63,882 bases of DNA. Origin: an uncultured Marvinbryantia sp. Lineage in GTDB: Bacteria; Bacillota; Clostridia; Lachnospirales; Lachnospiraceae. A program made the translations under genes and the position numbers. Positions 26,044 to 33,283 of the stretch are shown here, one piece after another. Location of the stretch: contig NZ_CAJKOX010000026.1 of the NCBI RefSeq assembly GCF_905201705.1, forward strand, positions 1-63,882, in the 5' to 3' direction. The notes under the pieces were generated by a model, which made no database searches, was not told the origin of the DNA, and saw only the letters and a list, made by a program, of their open reading frames with translations. The stretch's first letter is position 1. Each line of letters opens with the position of its first letter.

Positions 26044-26595
26044 ATGCCATTAGCACAAACCAAACTTTACACAGAAGCAGACTATTACAATTTGCCTGAG
26101 AATGTCCGGGCGGAGCTGATAGAGGGGAACCTGATCTATAACCAGGCGGCGCCCTCCAGAATCCATCAGACAATACTCATGGAGCTTTCCGGAACAATCC
26201 GGAATTATCTCAAATCAAAAGGCGGACCTTGCCGTGTATATCCCGCCCCGTTCGCTGTCAAGCTGAAGGAGGACAGGAAAACCATAGTAGAGCCGGACAT
26301 AAGCGTTATCTGTGACCGGAACAAACTTACGGATCGTGGCTGTACCGGAGCGCCGGACTGGATCATTGAGATTGTTTCTCCCGGCAATTCAAGCCATGAC
26401 TATGTTCTTAAGCTGAACCTGTACGCAAACGCAGGTGTTCGGGAATACTGGATTGTGGACCCTCGCAAAGAACGCATTTTCGTTTATCATTTGGAGCAGG
26501 AGCATTTCGAGGTCGAGACGTACACATTCCATGACCGTATTCCGGTGGGTATCTATCCGGACTTGCAGATAGACTTTTCCAGTCTGGACCTTTAA
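26044..26595 (+). CDS. Uma2 family (DUF820) PD-(D/E)xK protein
   Basis: A full-length 183-residue Uma2 protein: LPENVRAELIEGNLIYNQAA, IVEPDISVICDRNK, GAPDWIIEIVSPG and GVREYWIVDPRKE give the complete acidic triad and the substrate-side region. It is a paralogue of the gene at 21244, and the two flank the ISL3 element and toxin loci. GGGGG 5-7 bp upstream of ATG serves as ribosome site. A terminator follows at 26672. Confidence 0.88.
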   Translation: MPLAQTKLYTEADYYNLPENVRAELIEGNLIYNQAAPSRIHQTILMELSGTIRNYLKSKGGPCRVYPAPFAVKLKEDRKTIVEPDISVICDRNKLTDRGCTGAPDWIIEIVSPGNSSHDYVLKLNLYANAGVREYWIVDPRKERIFVYHLEQEHFEVETYTFHDRIPVGIYPDLQIDFSSLDL

Positions 26596-26671
26596 AAGTG
26601 GGGTTCGTTCCCGAAGTCATGCGTTCCGTTCCCATATTTGACATTCATTTACGGGAGCAGAGCACAAAAAT

Positions 26672-26698
26672 AGCACTCAGGTGTGGGACCTGGGTGCT
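26672..26698. terminator. Bidirectional intrinsic terminator
   Basis: AGCACTCAGGT and ACCTGGGTGCT form an 11-bp stem (G-U pairs) with a 5-nt loop; TTTT follows on the plus strand and ATTTTT on the minus strand. It separates the Uma2 gene from the small minus-strand peptide gene. Confidence 0.8.
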
Positions 26699-26749
26699 TT
26701 TGATTACCGTTTGGTAATCTGAACAGATGCAGCAGGCTCTCCCGGCAGT

Positions 26750-26842
26750 CTATTTTCTGCGCTTGCGGTCAATCGCTCTGGCTATGAGGTGTCCGGCGAT
26801 AATGCCAGAGATTATAATAATTGCCAATGTGATGTAATCCAT
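26750..26842 (-). CDS. 30-residue single-pass membrane peptide, toxin-like
   Basis: The peptide is MDYITLAIIIIS, GIIAGHLIARA, then IDRKRRK: one hydrophobic helix and a strongly basic tail, the architecture of type I toxin peptides such as Fst/Ldr and the holin-like group. A terminator lies 52 bp downstream. AAAGG is only 2-3 bp from the ATG, so translation may be weak, as is common for type I toxins. It lies just after a terminase remnant, so it could equally be a phage gene. No antisense promoter was confirmed. Confidence 0.5.
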   Translation of the reverse strand: MDYITLAIIIISGIIAGHLIARAIDRKRRK

Positions 26843-26847
26843 ATCCT

Positions 26848-27030
26848 TTTCGATTCATTATCCGGAAGATAAAGCTGCACTTCTGTTTCATTTTCTACTG
26901 TGAAATTATCACCGCCACCCGAGTATTCTGGTTTCCGATTTTTTAGCTAAAATACCTGTGCAGTGGTAGTTTCTGTGAAATCGTAACCCTTCGCCCTCTT
27001 AAACAGAGCATTTTCTATCTTCTTTTCACT
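26848..27030 (-). pseudogene. Phage terminase small subunit remnant
   Basis: In one minus frame: IENALFKRAKGYDFTETTT, then a stop, then LKNRKPEYSG and EVQLYLPDN. KRAKGY, (W)LKNRKPEYW and the YLPDN tail are typical of the C-terminal half of P27-like terminase small subunits. The internal TAG replaces the ...TAIIFW segment, which is deleted. No other packaging gene remains in the window. Confidence 0.5.
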
Positions 27031-27236
27031 TTATTTATTCACAACTGGATAAAACAAATGGTACAGTAAAAGAATCAAAAATGCAGTGCCCTTTTTACAG
27101 GGCACTAGTCAAAGGTGTATACCTGTGATTATATTACTGAACAGAATAAATGCTAAGCTTCTCACGTCTTTTTCCAATAATTTTATCCCTTTATTTTTCC
27201 ATTTGGTCCGATTTTTGGCCGGACGTGGATTTTTTC

Positions 27237-27265
27237 TTGACCTGCAATACAACTCGTGTTACACT
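27237..27265 (+). promoter_or_regulatory. Candidate queT promoter
   Basis: TTGACC (27237-27242) with TACACT (27260-27265) 17 bp away; an overlapping TATAAT begins at 27265. The transcript would have a leader of about 200 nt containing a palindrome and the preQ1 riboswitch. Confidence 0.5.
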
Positions 27266-27328
27266 ATAATCCGTTGCAAAGCCCACAAAACCAAGGTCTT
27301 TCCGGGCTTGCCGCCGATTCCCGGCGTT

Positions 27329-27352
27329 ACTCAGATACGTGCGTATCTGAGT
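27329..27352. repeat. 24-bp palindrome in the queT leader
   Basis: ACTCAGATACG and CGTATCTGAGT are perfect 11-bp arms around a TG centre. As RNA it is a long hairpin with almost no loop; as DNA it could be an operator or recombination site. Confidence 0.75.
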
Positions 27353-27369
27353 TCGCGGCATTCGCCAGA

Positions 27370-27408
27370 TGGACATGCACGCATATCCGTCCGGCTCATT
27401 GCTTCGCG
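27370..27408 (+). repeat. Direct repeat flanking queT, left copy
   Basis: ATGGACATGCACGCATATCC, then GTCCGGCTCATTGCTTCGCG. A related sequence follows queT at 27962-28000 in the same orientation, sharing ATGGACATGC, GCAT-TCCG, and a TTGCT-CGCG end. Confidence 0.6.
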
Positions 27409-27416
27409 AAAAATGC

Positions 27417-27461
27417 ACCGAGTGTTCGAGACCTTCCACTCGTAAAACAAAACTAAAGGAG
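27417..27461 (+). promoter_or_regulatory. preQ1-I riboswitch
   Basis: A 6-bp stem CGAGTG/CACTCG (27419-27424, 27437-27442) encloses the loop TTCGAGACCTTC. It is followed by the A-rich tail TAAAACAAAACTAAAGGAG that ends in the queT ribosome site. Loop CCTT can pair with AAGG of the Shine-Dalgarno, forming the H-type pseudoknot of class I preQ1 riboswitches. Binding of preQ1 would hide the ribosome site and shut off translation. Size, tail and gene context (a queuosine-precursor transporter) all fit. Confidence 0.88.
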
Positions 27462-27471
27462 AAAACTGAAT

Positions 27472-27957
27472 ATGAGAGACAAAAAAGTGTTGTTTATTGT
27501 GCAGGCAGCAGCGATTGCTGCTATCTATGTGGTGCTTACCGTTGTTTTTGCACCGCTTTCCTTCGGAGAGGTGCAGGTCCGCTTTGCGGAAGCCCTGACG
27601 ATTCTTCCGTATTTTACGCCCGCGGCGATCCCCGGATTGTTTGTCGGCTGTATTATCGGAAATTTTCTGGGCGGCGCGATTCCGGTGGACATCATCTGCG
27701 GCAGCATCGCCACACTGATCGGGGCGTTCGGTTCCTACGCACTGCGGAAGCAGAAATTCCTCGTGCCGGTTCCGCCGATCATGGCAAATACGGTGATTGT
27801 TCCGTTCGTGCTTTTCTACGGATACGGCATTAATCTGCCGATCCCGCTGATGATGCTGAGCGTCGGAGCGGGTGAAGTGCTTTCGTGTGGGGTATTGGGA
27901 CTCGTGATCCTGTCTGCACTTGACAGATATAAAAATGTGATCTTCAAAACAGCATAG
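27472..27957 (+). CDS. queT: QueT-family queuosine precursor transporter
   Basis: A 161-residue membrane protein with five to six hydrophobic segments, the S-component-like QueT (COG4708) family that takes up queuosine precursors with an ECF energising module. FGEVQVRFAEALTILPYF and PGLFVGCIIGNFLGG are characteristic. It has a preQ1 riboswitch over its ribosome site, so uptake is repressed when preQ1 is plentiful. It is monocistronic with its own terminator, and no queuosine biosynthesis genes are nearby. Confidence 0.92.
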   Translation: MRDKKVLFIVQAAAIAAIYVVLTVVFAPLSFGEVQVRFAEALTILPYFTPAAIPGLFVGCIIGNFLGGAIPVDIICGSIATLIGAFGSYALRKQKFLVPVPPIMANTVIVPFVLFYGYGINLPIPLMMLSVGAGEVLSCGVLGLVILSALDRYKNVIFKTA

Positions 27958-27961
27958 TCAA

Positions 27962-28000
27962 ATGGACATGCAAGCATGTCCGCTTGTCTTGTTGCTCGCG
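27962..28000 (+). repeat. Direct repeat flanking queT, right copy
   Basis: ATGGACATGCAAGCATGTCC then GCTTGTCTTGTTGCTCGCG; the first part is a perfect GGACATGC-AA-GCATGTCC palindrome. It pairs with the left copy at 27370-27408. Confidence 0.6.
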
Positions 28001-28005
28001 GGAAT

Positions 28006-28056
28006 AAAAGCCGGGCAGCGGCGGAAGTGTTTTCTTCCTTCGCTGTCCGGCTTTTT
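28006..28056 (+). terminator. Intrinsic terminator after queT
   Basis: AAAGCCGGGCAGCG and CGCTGTCCGGCTTTTT pair (with G-U) around an inner GGAAG/CTTCC hairpin, ending in T5. Confidence 0.85.
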
Positions 28057-28069
28057 ATCATAAGAAAAA

Positions 28070-28160
28070 TTATTCCTCCGTCCAGACCTCTTTTGGTATG
28101 TGTAAGGATCTCGGCGCTCTCTTCTTTTGTTACGCCGTGATTTCTGGCGTTTGCTATGAT
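28070..28160 (-). pseudogene. Carboxymuconolactone decarboxylase-family scrap
   Basis: Directly after the cupin gene's stop, in the same frame: IIANARNHGVTKEESAEILTHT. This matches the helix KxHGVTKEEIAEALTHL of carboxymuconolactone decarboxylase-like proteins, which commonly neighbour or fuse to cupins in gut bacteria. The sequence then ends in the queT terminator region. It looks like the remnant of a deleted partner gene. Confidence 0.4.
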
Positions 28161-28574
28161 CTAACCCTTAAGTTTTTCATATTCTTCATCAGAAACCGGC
28201 TCGCACCATTCATTTTTACAGCCCTCTCCGGGAACCTCGATCGCCAAGTGCTGGAACCAGGAATCTGCCGCTGCACCGTGCCAGTGTTTTACCTCTGCCG
28301 GAATGTGGACAACATCTCCGGGAAGAAGCTTTCTGGCCGGTTTGCCCCATTCCTGGTACCAGCCCTCGCCTGCGGTGACGAGCAGCATCTGCCCGCCTCC
28401 CTTATTTGCATGGTGGATATGCCAGTTGTTGCGGCATTTCGGCTCAAAGGTAACGTTGCCGACCGCCACCTGCTCCAGAGAGAGCATATTCAGATAGCTC
28501 TGGCCGGTAAAATATTGTGCGAACGCGTCGTTCGGTTTGCCTGTGGGAAACACACTCATTTCTTTTGCACTCAT
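28161..28574 (-). CDS. Cupin domain protein
   Basis: The 137-residue single cupin has both motifs: NNWHIHHANKGGGQMLLVTAGEG (motif 1, His-His-Gln-type metal ligands) and GDVVHIPAEVKHWHGAAAD (motif 2). It resembles the small cupins found with carboxymuconolactone decarboxylase proteins. It is followed by a scrap of such a gene and preceded, 12 bp upstream, by a flavodoxin gene in the same transcript. The reaction is unknown. Confidence 0.85.
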   Translation of the reverse strand: MSAKEMSVFPTGKPNDAFAQYFTGQSYLNMLSLEQVAVGNVTFEPKCRNNWHIHHANKGGGQMLLVTAGEGWYQEWGKPARKLLPGDVVHIPAEVKHWHGAAADSWFQHLAIEVPGEGCKNEWCEPVSDEEYEKLKG

Positions 28575-28586
28575 CTTAAAATCCTC

Positions 28587-29090
28587 CTATACCCATTCCC
28601 TGATTTCATCTTTTGCGCGAAGAACACTGCCGCCGTGGAGGGCAAGCCCCTTTTCGACTGTTGCCGTTTTGCAGAGCTTTTGGATATCGCTGACGCTGCT
28701 GCCCATTCCGCTGCCCTCGTGCGTGCAGAACGGCTTGATGATTTTTCCGTTGAAATCAAAATGCTCCAGAAAAGTGAAGACAGCCATCGGCATGGTGCTC
28801 CAGTAATTCGGATAGCCAAGATAAATAATGTCGTAATCTGCAATGCTTTCCGGATAGCGCTTCAGCTCCGGACGGGCATTGCGCTGCTGATCCGCCTGTG
28901 CCTGCGCGATGCATTCATTGTAGTTTTTGGCGTAGGGACGTACCTGCTCGATTTTAAACAGATCTGCGCCTGTAAACTCCTGGATGATGCCGGCCGCAAG
29001 CTCTGTGTTGCCTGTTTTCAGCGTTTTAATCGTACCATTTACATAGTTTTCATCGGCTCTTGAATAAAAAGCAATCAATTTCTTTGACAT
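28587..29090 (-). CDS. Flavodoxin
   Basis: A 167-residue flavodoxin-fold protein, probably cytoplasmic. The FMN phosphate loop is a variant (FYSRADENYVNG, with few of the usual Thr/Ser), and the FMN-flanking loops are IIYLGYPNYWSTMP and THEGSGMGSSVSDI. It belongs to the flavodoxin_4-like group often paired with cupins and aldo/keto reductases. It transfers electrons or reduces small substrates. It is first gene of the flavodoxin-cupin pair. Confidence 0.85.
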   Translation of the reverse strand: MSKKLIAFYSRADENYVNGTIKTLKTGNTELAAGIIQEFTGADLFKIEQVRPYAKNYNECIAQAQADQQRNARPELKRYPESIADYDIIYLGYPNYWSTMPMAVFTFLEHFDFNGKIIKPFCTHEGSGMGSSVSDIQKLCKTATVEKGLALHGGSVLRAKDEIREWV

Positions 29091-29138
29091 TTCACAACCT
29101 CCCTGTTGTCTGTATGATCTACTATAACATGCATTTTC

Positions 29139-29167
29139 TTGACAGGGAATCTCCGGTAGGTTATCAT
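29139..29167 (+). promoter_or_regulatory. Promoter of the sugar kinase locus
   Basis: TTGACA (29139-29144), 17 bp, TATCAT (29162-29167). It lies in the divergent gap with the flavodoxin gene and gives a leader of about 95 nt before the kinase start. Confidence 0.7.
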
Positions 29168-29268
29168 GGTATTAATAAAAAGTTTATAGCTATAAGAGCG
29201 AAACTGGTATGCAGAGGCGTTTCCGCCTGGAACATTTACAGAAAAAATGAGGAGAGAGGTAACCGGCA

Positions 29269-30588
29269 ATGAGAACCAAAAAAGCGATTGGGATAGATAT
29301 TGGAACGACCAGTATCTGTCTTGTAAGTTATTGTGTGGCTTCGGGAAAAACGGAAGCGATAATGCAGGCGGAGAATGCTTTTTGTCCGGGGACATTCCGG
29401 CAGGATCCGCAGCAAATTTATCTGTGCGTAAAAGAAATGCTGGACAGAATGATAGAAGAGACAGGCAATGTTGATGTAATCGGCGTATCCAGCCAGATGC
29501 ACGGGATTTTATATCTGGATAAGAGCGGGAACGCGGTAACACCCTACTATACCTGGAAGACGGAGTGCGGAGATCAGCCGTTTAAAGAAGGCACGTATGC
29601 AAAGTGGCTGTCAGATAAGACCGGGTATGCGATGCATACCGGATATGGAAGTGTGACGCATTTTTTTCTGCAGGAAACAAATCAGATTCCAGAGGAAGCA
29701 GATGTATTTACAAACATTGGCGACTATCTCGTCATGCGGCTGTGCGATCTGAAGCTTCCGCAAATGCATTCTTCGATCGCGGCAAGTATGGGAGGTTTCA
29801 GGCTGGAGGACGGGAGCTTTGATTTTGAAAAGCTTCAGGAAGCCGGAATAAATACGGCTTACTATCCAAAGGTAAATGAAAAAGTGGAGATTGCGGGCAT
29901 GTATCAGAACATTCCGGTCGTATGGGCAGTGGGAGACAACCAGGCCAGCTTTTATGCTGCGGCAGGGGAAGCGGACGAAATGCTCAGCGTTAATGTTGGA
30001 ACAGGTTCGCAGGTCTCTTTCTTTGACCGGACGCTGCTGGAGGTAAAAACGGGGGAAATCAGACCTTTTACGGAGCAGGGCTATTTGTATGTGCAGGCTT
30101 CGGTAAATGGCGGAAAAGTCTATGAGCGTCTGGCGGAATTTTTCCAGGATTCCGTGCGGCTTTTTACCGGGATACGTGTTGATAAGGCGGAAATTTATCA
30201 AAAAATGGAAGAGGCGGCTCTGGAAAAACCAGAGACGGAGCTTCGGGTATTTCCGCTTTTATATGGAAGCAGAACGGATAAGGATAGCGCGGGGACCGTG
30301 GAGGGACTGACTGCGGAAAATTTTTATCCGGCGGATGTAATTCGTGCATATACGGCTGGTATGGCAAGAGAGCTGTATGAAGCCTACCGGCAGTTTCCGG
30401 AAGAGCTTCGCCGCGGCAAAACGACGATCGTAGCCAGCGGAAATGGCATACGCAGGAACCGGATTTTAAGACAGGAAATAGAAAGGGCATTTGGGATGCC
30501 GGTTATACTCAGACAGGTAAAAGAAGAGGCAGCCGCGGGCGCGGCGATGTGGGCCTGGCAGGAAACCGAAACCAGGCACCCTGGATGA
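29269..30588 (+). CDS. FGGY-family carbohydrate kinase (sedoheptulokinase-like)
   Basis: The 439-residue kinase has N-terminal phosphate-binding AIGIDIGTTSICLV, a substrate-side SSQMHGILYLDKSG, and the second-domain GDNQASFYAAAG plus NVGTGSQVS. GDNQASF is typical of sedoheptulokinase-type members. ATP-side signature IVASGNGIRRNRIL is near residue 382. It phosphorylates an open-chain or ketose sugar; identity is unknown. A LysR gene begins 24 bp later and the genes downstream handle a sugar acid, so it may act in the same pathway. Confidence 0.85.
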   Translation: MRTKKAIGIDIGTTSICLVSYCVASGKTEAIMQAENAFCPGTFRQDPQQIYLCVKEMLDRMIEETGNVDVIGVSSQMHGILYLDKSGNAVTPYYTWKTECGDQPFKEGTYAKWLSDKTGYAMHTGYGSVTHFFLQETNQIPEEADVFTNIGDYLVMRLCDLKLPQMHSSIAASMGGFRLEDGSFDFEKLQEAGINTAYYPKVNEKVEIAGMYQNIPVVWAVGDNQASFYAAAGEADEMLSVNVGTGSQVSFFDRTLLEVKTGEIRPFTEQGYLYVQASVNGGKVYERLAEFFQDSVRLFTGIRVDKAEIYQKMEEAALEKPETELRVFPLLYGSRTDKDSAGTVEGLTAENFYPADVIRAYTAGMARELYEAYRQFPEELRRGKTTIVASGNGIRRNRILRQEIERAFGMPVILRQVKEEAAAGAAMWAWQETETRHPG

Positions 30589-30612
30589 AAACGTTTATAT
30601 GGGAGGTGCGGG

Positions 30613-31533
30613 ATGTATCATCCGTTACTGGATACCTTTATCGCTGCGGCAGACTGCGGCAGCTTCACAAAAGCGGCGGGGCGCCTGTATATTTCGCCGA
30701 CCGCCGTCATGAAGCAGATGAACACGCTGGAGGCGCATCTGGGATTAAATCTGATCGAGCGGACCCCGGCAGGCATCCGTCTGACCCCGGCGGGAGAAGT
30801 GATTTACAAGGATGCAAAATTTATGATCGATTATTCGCGAAAATCCATTGCGGACGCCAATGCCGCTGCACATTCCCATGATACAACCTTCTGTGTGGGA
30901 ACCTCTCTGCTGAACCCGGCAAAACCGTTTATGGATCTCTGGTATCGCGTAAACAAAAGCTTTCCCGACTATAAGCTGCATCTTGTGCCCTTCGAGGACG
31001 ATCACGAGGGGATTCTCTCGGAAATCGGGAAGCTGGGAGAAAAGTTTGATTTTCTGATCGGGGTATGCGATTCGAAAGCCTGGCTTTCGCTCTGCGAATT
31101 CCTTCCGCTTGGCAGATATAAAAAGATGGTAGCGGTGCCGCGGGAGCACCGCTTTGCGTCAAAAGAGCAGATTAATATAGAGGATTTATACGGCGAGACG
31201 CTGATGATGGTGCCCTGCGGTGATTCCGGCGTCAACGACTTGATCCGCAGCGATCTGCAGAAAAATCATCCGCAGATACATATCGAGGATACGCCGCAGT
31301 TCTACGACCTTTCTGTGTTTAATCGCTGCGCGGAGACGGGAAAGGTGCTGCTCACGATTGAATGCTGGCGGGAGGTGCACCCGGGACTTGTCTCTGTTCC
31401 GGTGAACTGGGATTACAGTATTCCTTACGGGCTGCTGTACAGTCTGAATGCGCCGCGGGATGTGCTGCGGTTTGTGAGGGCGGTGAAAGCGATGGGAGGA
31501 TTGGAGGATGAAAAAGCGCAGCTTACAATTTGA
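30613..31533 (+). CDS. LysR family regulator
   Basis: A 306-residue LysR protein: N-terminal winged helix (FIAAADCGSFTKAAGRLYIS, then AVMKQMNTLEAHLGLNLIER) and a periplasmic-binding-like co-inducer domain. The terminal 26 bp overlap the sensor kinase gene. A LysR inside an operon with a YesM/YesN pair is unusual, as each could control the locus; the LysR may respond to the kinase substrate. Confidence 0.88.
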   Translation: MYHPLLDTFIAAADCGSFTKAAGRLYISPTAVMKQMNTLEAHLGLNLIERTPAGIRLTPAGEVIYKDAKFMIDYSRKSIADANAAAHSHDTTFCVGTSLLNPAKPFMDLWYRVNKSFPDYKLHLVPFEDDHEGILSEIGKLGEKFDFLIGVCDSKAWLSLCEFLPLGRYKKMVAVPREHRFASKEQINIEDLYGETLMMVPCGDSGVNDLIRSDLQKNHPQIHIEDTPQFYDLSVFNRCAETGKVLLTIECWREVHPGLVSVPVNWDYSIPYGLLYSLNAPRDVLRFVRAVKAMGGLEDEKAQLTI

Positions 31534-33283
31534 GCTTACAGGGAAAATCAGCATCGGGTTAATTATTGTGACCATTCTGGTCAGCAGTGCGATCATCCTT
31601 TTGGAAACCATTCAGTATAATAATATTATTCTGGACAGCGCATATAAAAACATGTCCGGTACAGTAGATACGATAGATTATTATTTTGAGGATGTAAAGA
31701 CGCCGATGGTAATGCTGGCGCGAAATGACAGCGTAGTGAAAGCAATGGAGCATTATTCCGACATGACGAATCGCGAAAAGCTGGAGACAAACAATACGCT
31801 GAAGGAATTTGTGCAGAATATAGCATCATTTAAAAGCTTCATCAGCGATATTATTATTCTCGGGAATGAGGGCTTTCAGTATAATGTTTACAGCAATGAC
31901 CAGAGTAAATTTTTAAAAAAAGTGGATTTTTCCGCGCTGCCCTATTTTGATAAAGTAAATGAGGAGCAGCGCCGCCTGTATTATATCGGAGAACATGAGA
32001 CAGATTACTATCAGGCGGACAATATGCGGGTGTACTCGGTTGTATTGCCGGTTTATAAGAATCAGAAGCATATCGGATATATTATCTGTGACATAGATGC
32101 GGCGATGATCGACGATTCCCTGAAAAAGAACGCGGAGGGAGAGAGTGCAAAGATCGTCGTCTGTGATGAGCTGGGAAATTTAATTTATGAGCAGGGAAAT
32201 GATAAGATATCGGCAGAGCATATCCTGGCGGCGGAGAAAAAGGCGCAGGGAAGTATGGGTCTTTTGGAGCAGTTCTTTTCGCACGGCGAGCTGCTGATAG
32301 AGGTAAAATCAGAAAAAACGGACTGGGTGTATTTATATGCGATACCATATGAAAATCTTAACCGATTTGGAAAGGTAATTTTTTTATTTGACGTCACCGT
32401 TATTCTTTTGGGGCTGGTTGCGGTGACCTTTTTCTCAGGACAGTTTACCAGACAGATCCTGACTCCGCTGAAAAATATCATCTATATGATAAAGGATATG
32501 CAGATCAACCAGGGGGCGCAGGAGCTGGCTGCGGATTACCAGGATATGAAGAGTGTGAGCGAACTGAGCATTCAGATAGAATATATGATCCAGCGTATGG
32601 ATAAATTGATCAGGGAGAATTATCTGTATGAATTAAAGCGAAAGGATTTACAGATACAGATTCTGACCCATCAGCTTTCACCGCATTTCCTGTACAATAC
32701 CCTGCAGCTGATAGATTATCAGTCGATGGTGAACCGACAGGAAAATGTCAGCAAGATTATCAGTCGGCTGAGTTATATCCTGCGCTATTCGATGAGCGGG
32801 AATAAGATGGTGGCATTGCGGGAAGAGCTGGAGTATGTCAGGGCATACCTGGATATCTATCAGCTCAGGTATGAAAATAAACTTACGTGCCGGATCGAAG
32901 AGCGAAGCCGGGCGAATCCGCAGATTCCAAAGATGATCCTGGAGCCGGTCGTGGAAAACTGCATAAAGCATGGCTTTTCACAGGGAATGAACGGGGCCCG
33001 GATCCGGATCGTGATAGAAGAGCAGGGAGAAAATCTTGCGATTTCTGTGAGAGATAACGGAAGGGGAATTCCAGCGGAGCATTTAGCATGGCTGAGAGAG
33101 CATATGGAAGAGGGGGATATATCCGGGGAGCATATCGGACTGCGGCATGTACATTCGATCTTGAAGCTGTGTTTTGGCGATGGATACGGAATAAAAATAA
33201 ACAGCGAAGAGGGGTATTTCACGGAAGTAACGGTGCTTGTGCCGACAGAGGCGCATAAGGAGACGGGAGATCAAAGCATATGA
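31508..33283 (+). CDS. YesM-type sensor histidine kinase
   Basis: A 591-residue kinase of the His_kinase (LytS/YesM) family: membrane segment at about 12-34, an extracellular Cache-like domain to ~290, a second membrane segment at about 293-315, HAMP, then the phosphoacceptor region LTHQLSPHFLYNTLQLID near 385. The ATPase domain has PKMILEPVVENCIKHGF and ISVRDNGRGIP. YesM kinases sense extracellular glycans or their binding protein and act on a YesN regulator, which follows with a 4-bp overlap. Confidence 0.92.
   Translation: MKKRSLQFELTGKISIGLIIVTILVSSAIILLETIQYNNIILDSAYKNMSGTVDTIDYYFEDVKTPMVMLARNDSVVKAMEHYSDMTNREKLETNNTLKEFVQNIASFKSFISDIIILGNEGFQYNVYSNDQSKFLKKVDFSALPYFDKVNEEQRRLYYIGEHETDYYQADNMRVYSVVLPVYKNQKHIGYIICDIDAAMIDDSLKKNAEGESAKIVVCDELGNLIYEQGNDKISAEHILAAEKKAQGSMGLLEQFFSHGELLIEVKSEKTDWVYLYAIPYENLNRFGKVIFLFDVTVILLGLVAVTFFSGQFTRQILTPLKNIIYMIKDMQINQGAQELAADYQDMKSVSELSIQIEYMIQRMDKLIRENYLYELKRKDLQIQILTHQLSPHFLYNTLQLIDYQSMVNRQENVSKIISRLSYILRYSMSGNKMVALREELEYVRAYLDIYQLRYENKLTCRIEERSRANPQIPKMILEPVVENCIKHGFSQGMNGARIRIVIEEQGENLAISVRDNGRGIPAEHLAWLREHMEEGDISGEHIGLRHVHSILKLCFGDGYGIKINSEEGYFTEVTVLVPTEAHKETGDQSI

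Noticed and set aside
27085..27106. AGTGCCC / GGGCACT hairpin upstream of queT as a terminator
   Set aside because: The stem is only 7 bp, no gene on either strand clearly ends there, and the T-run fits only the minus strand.
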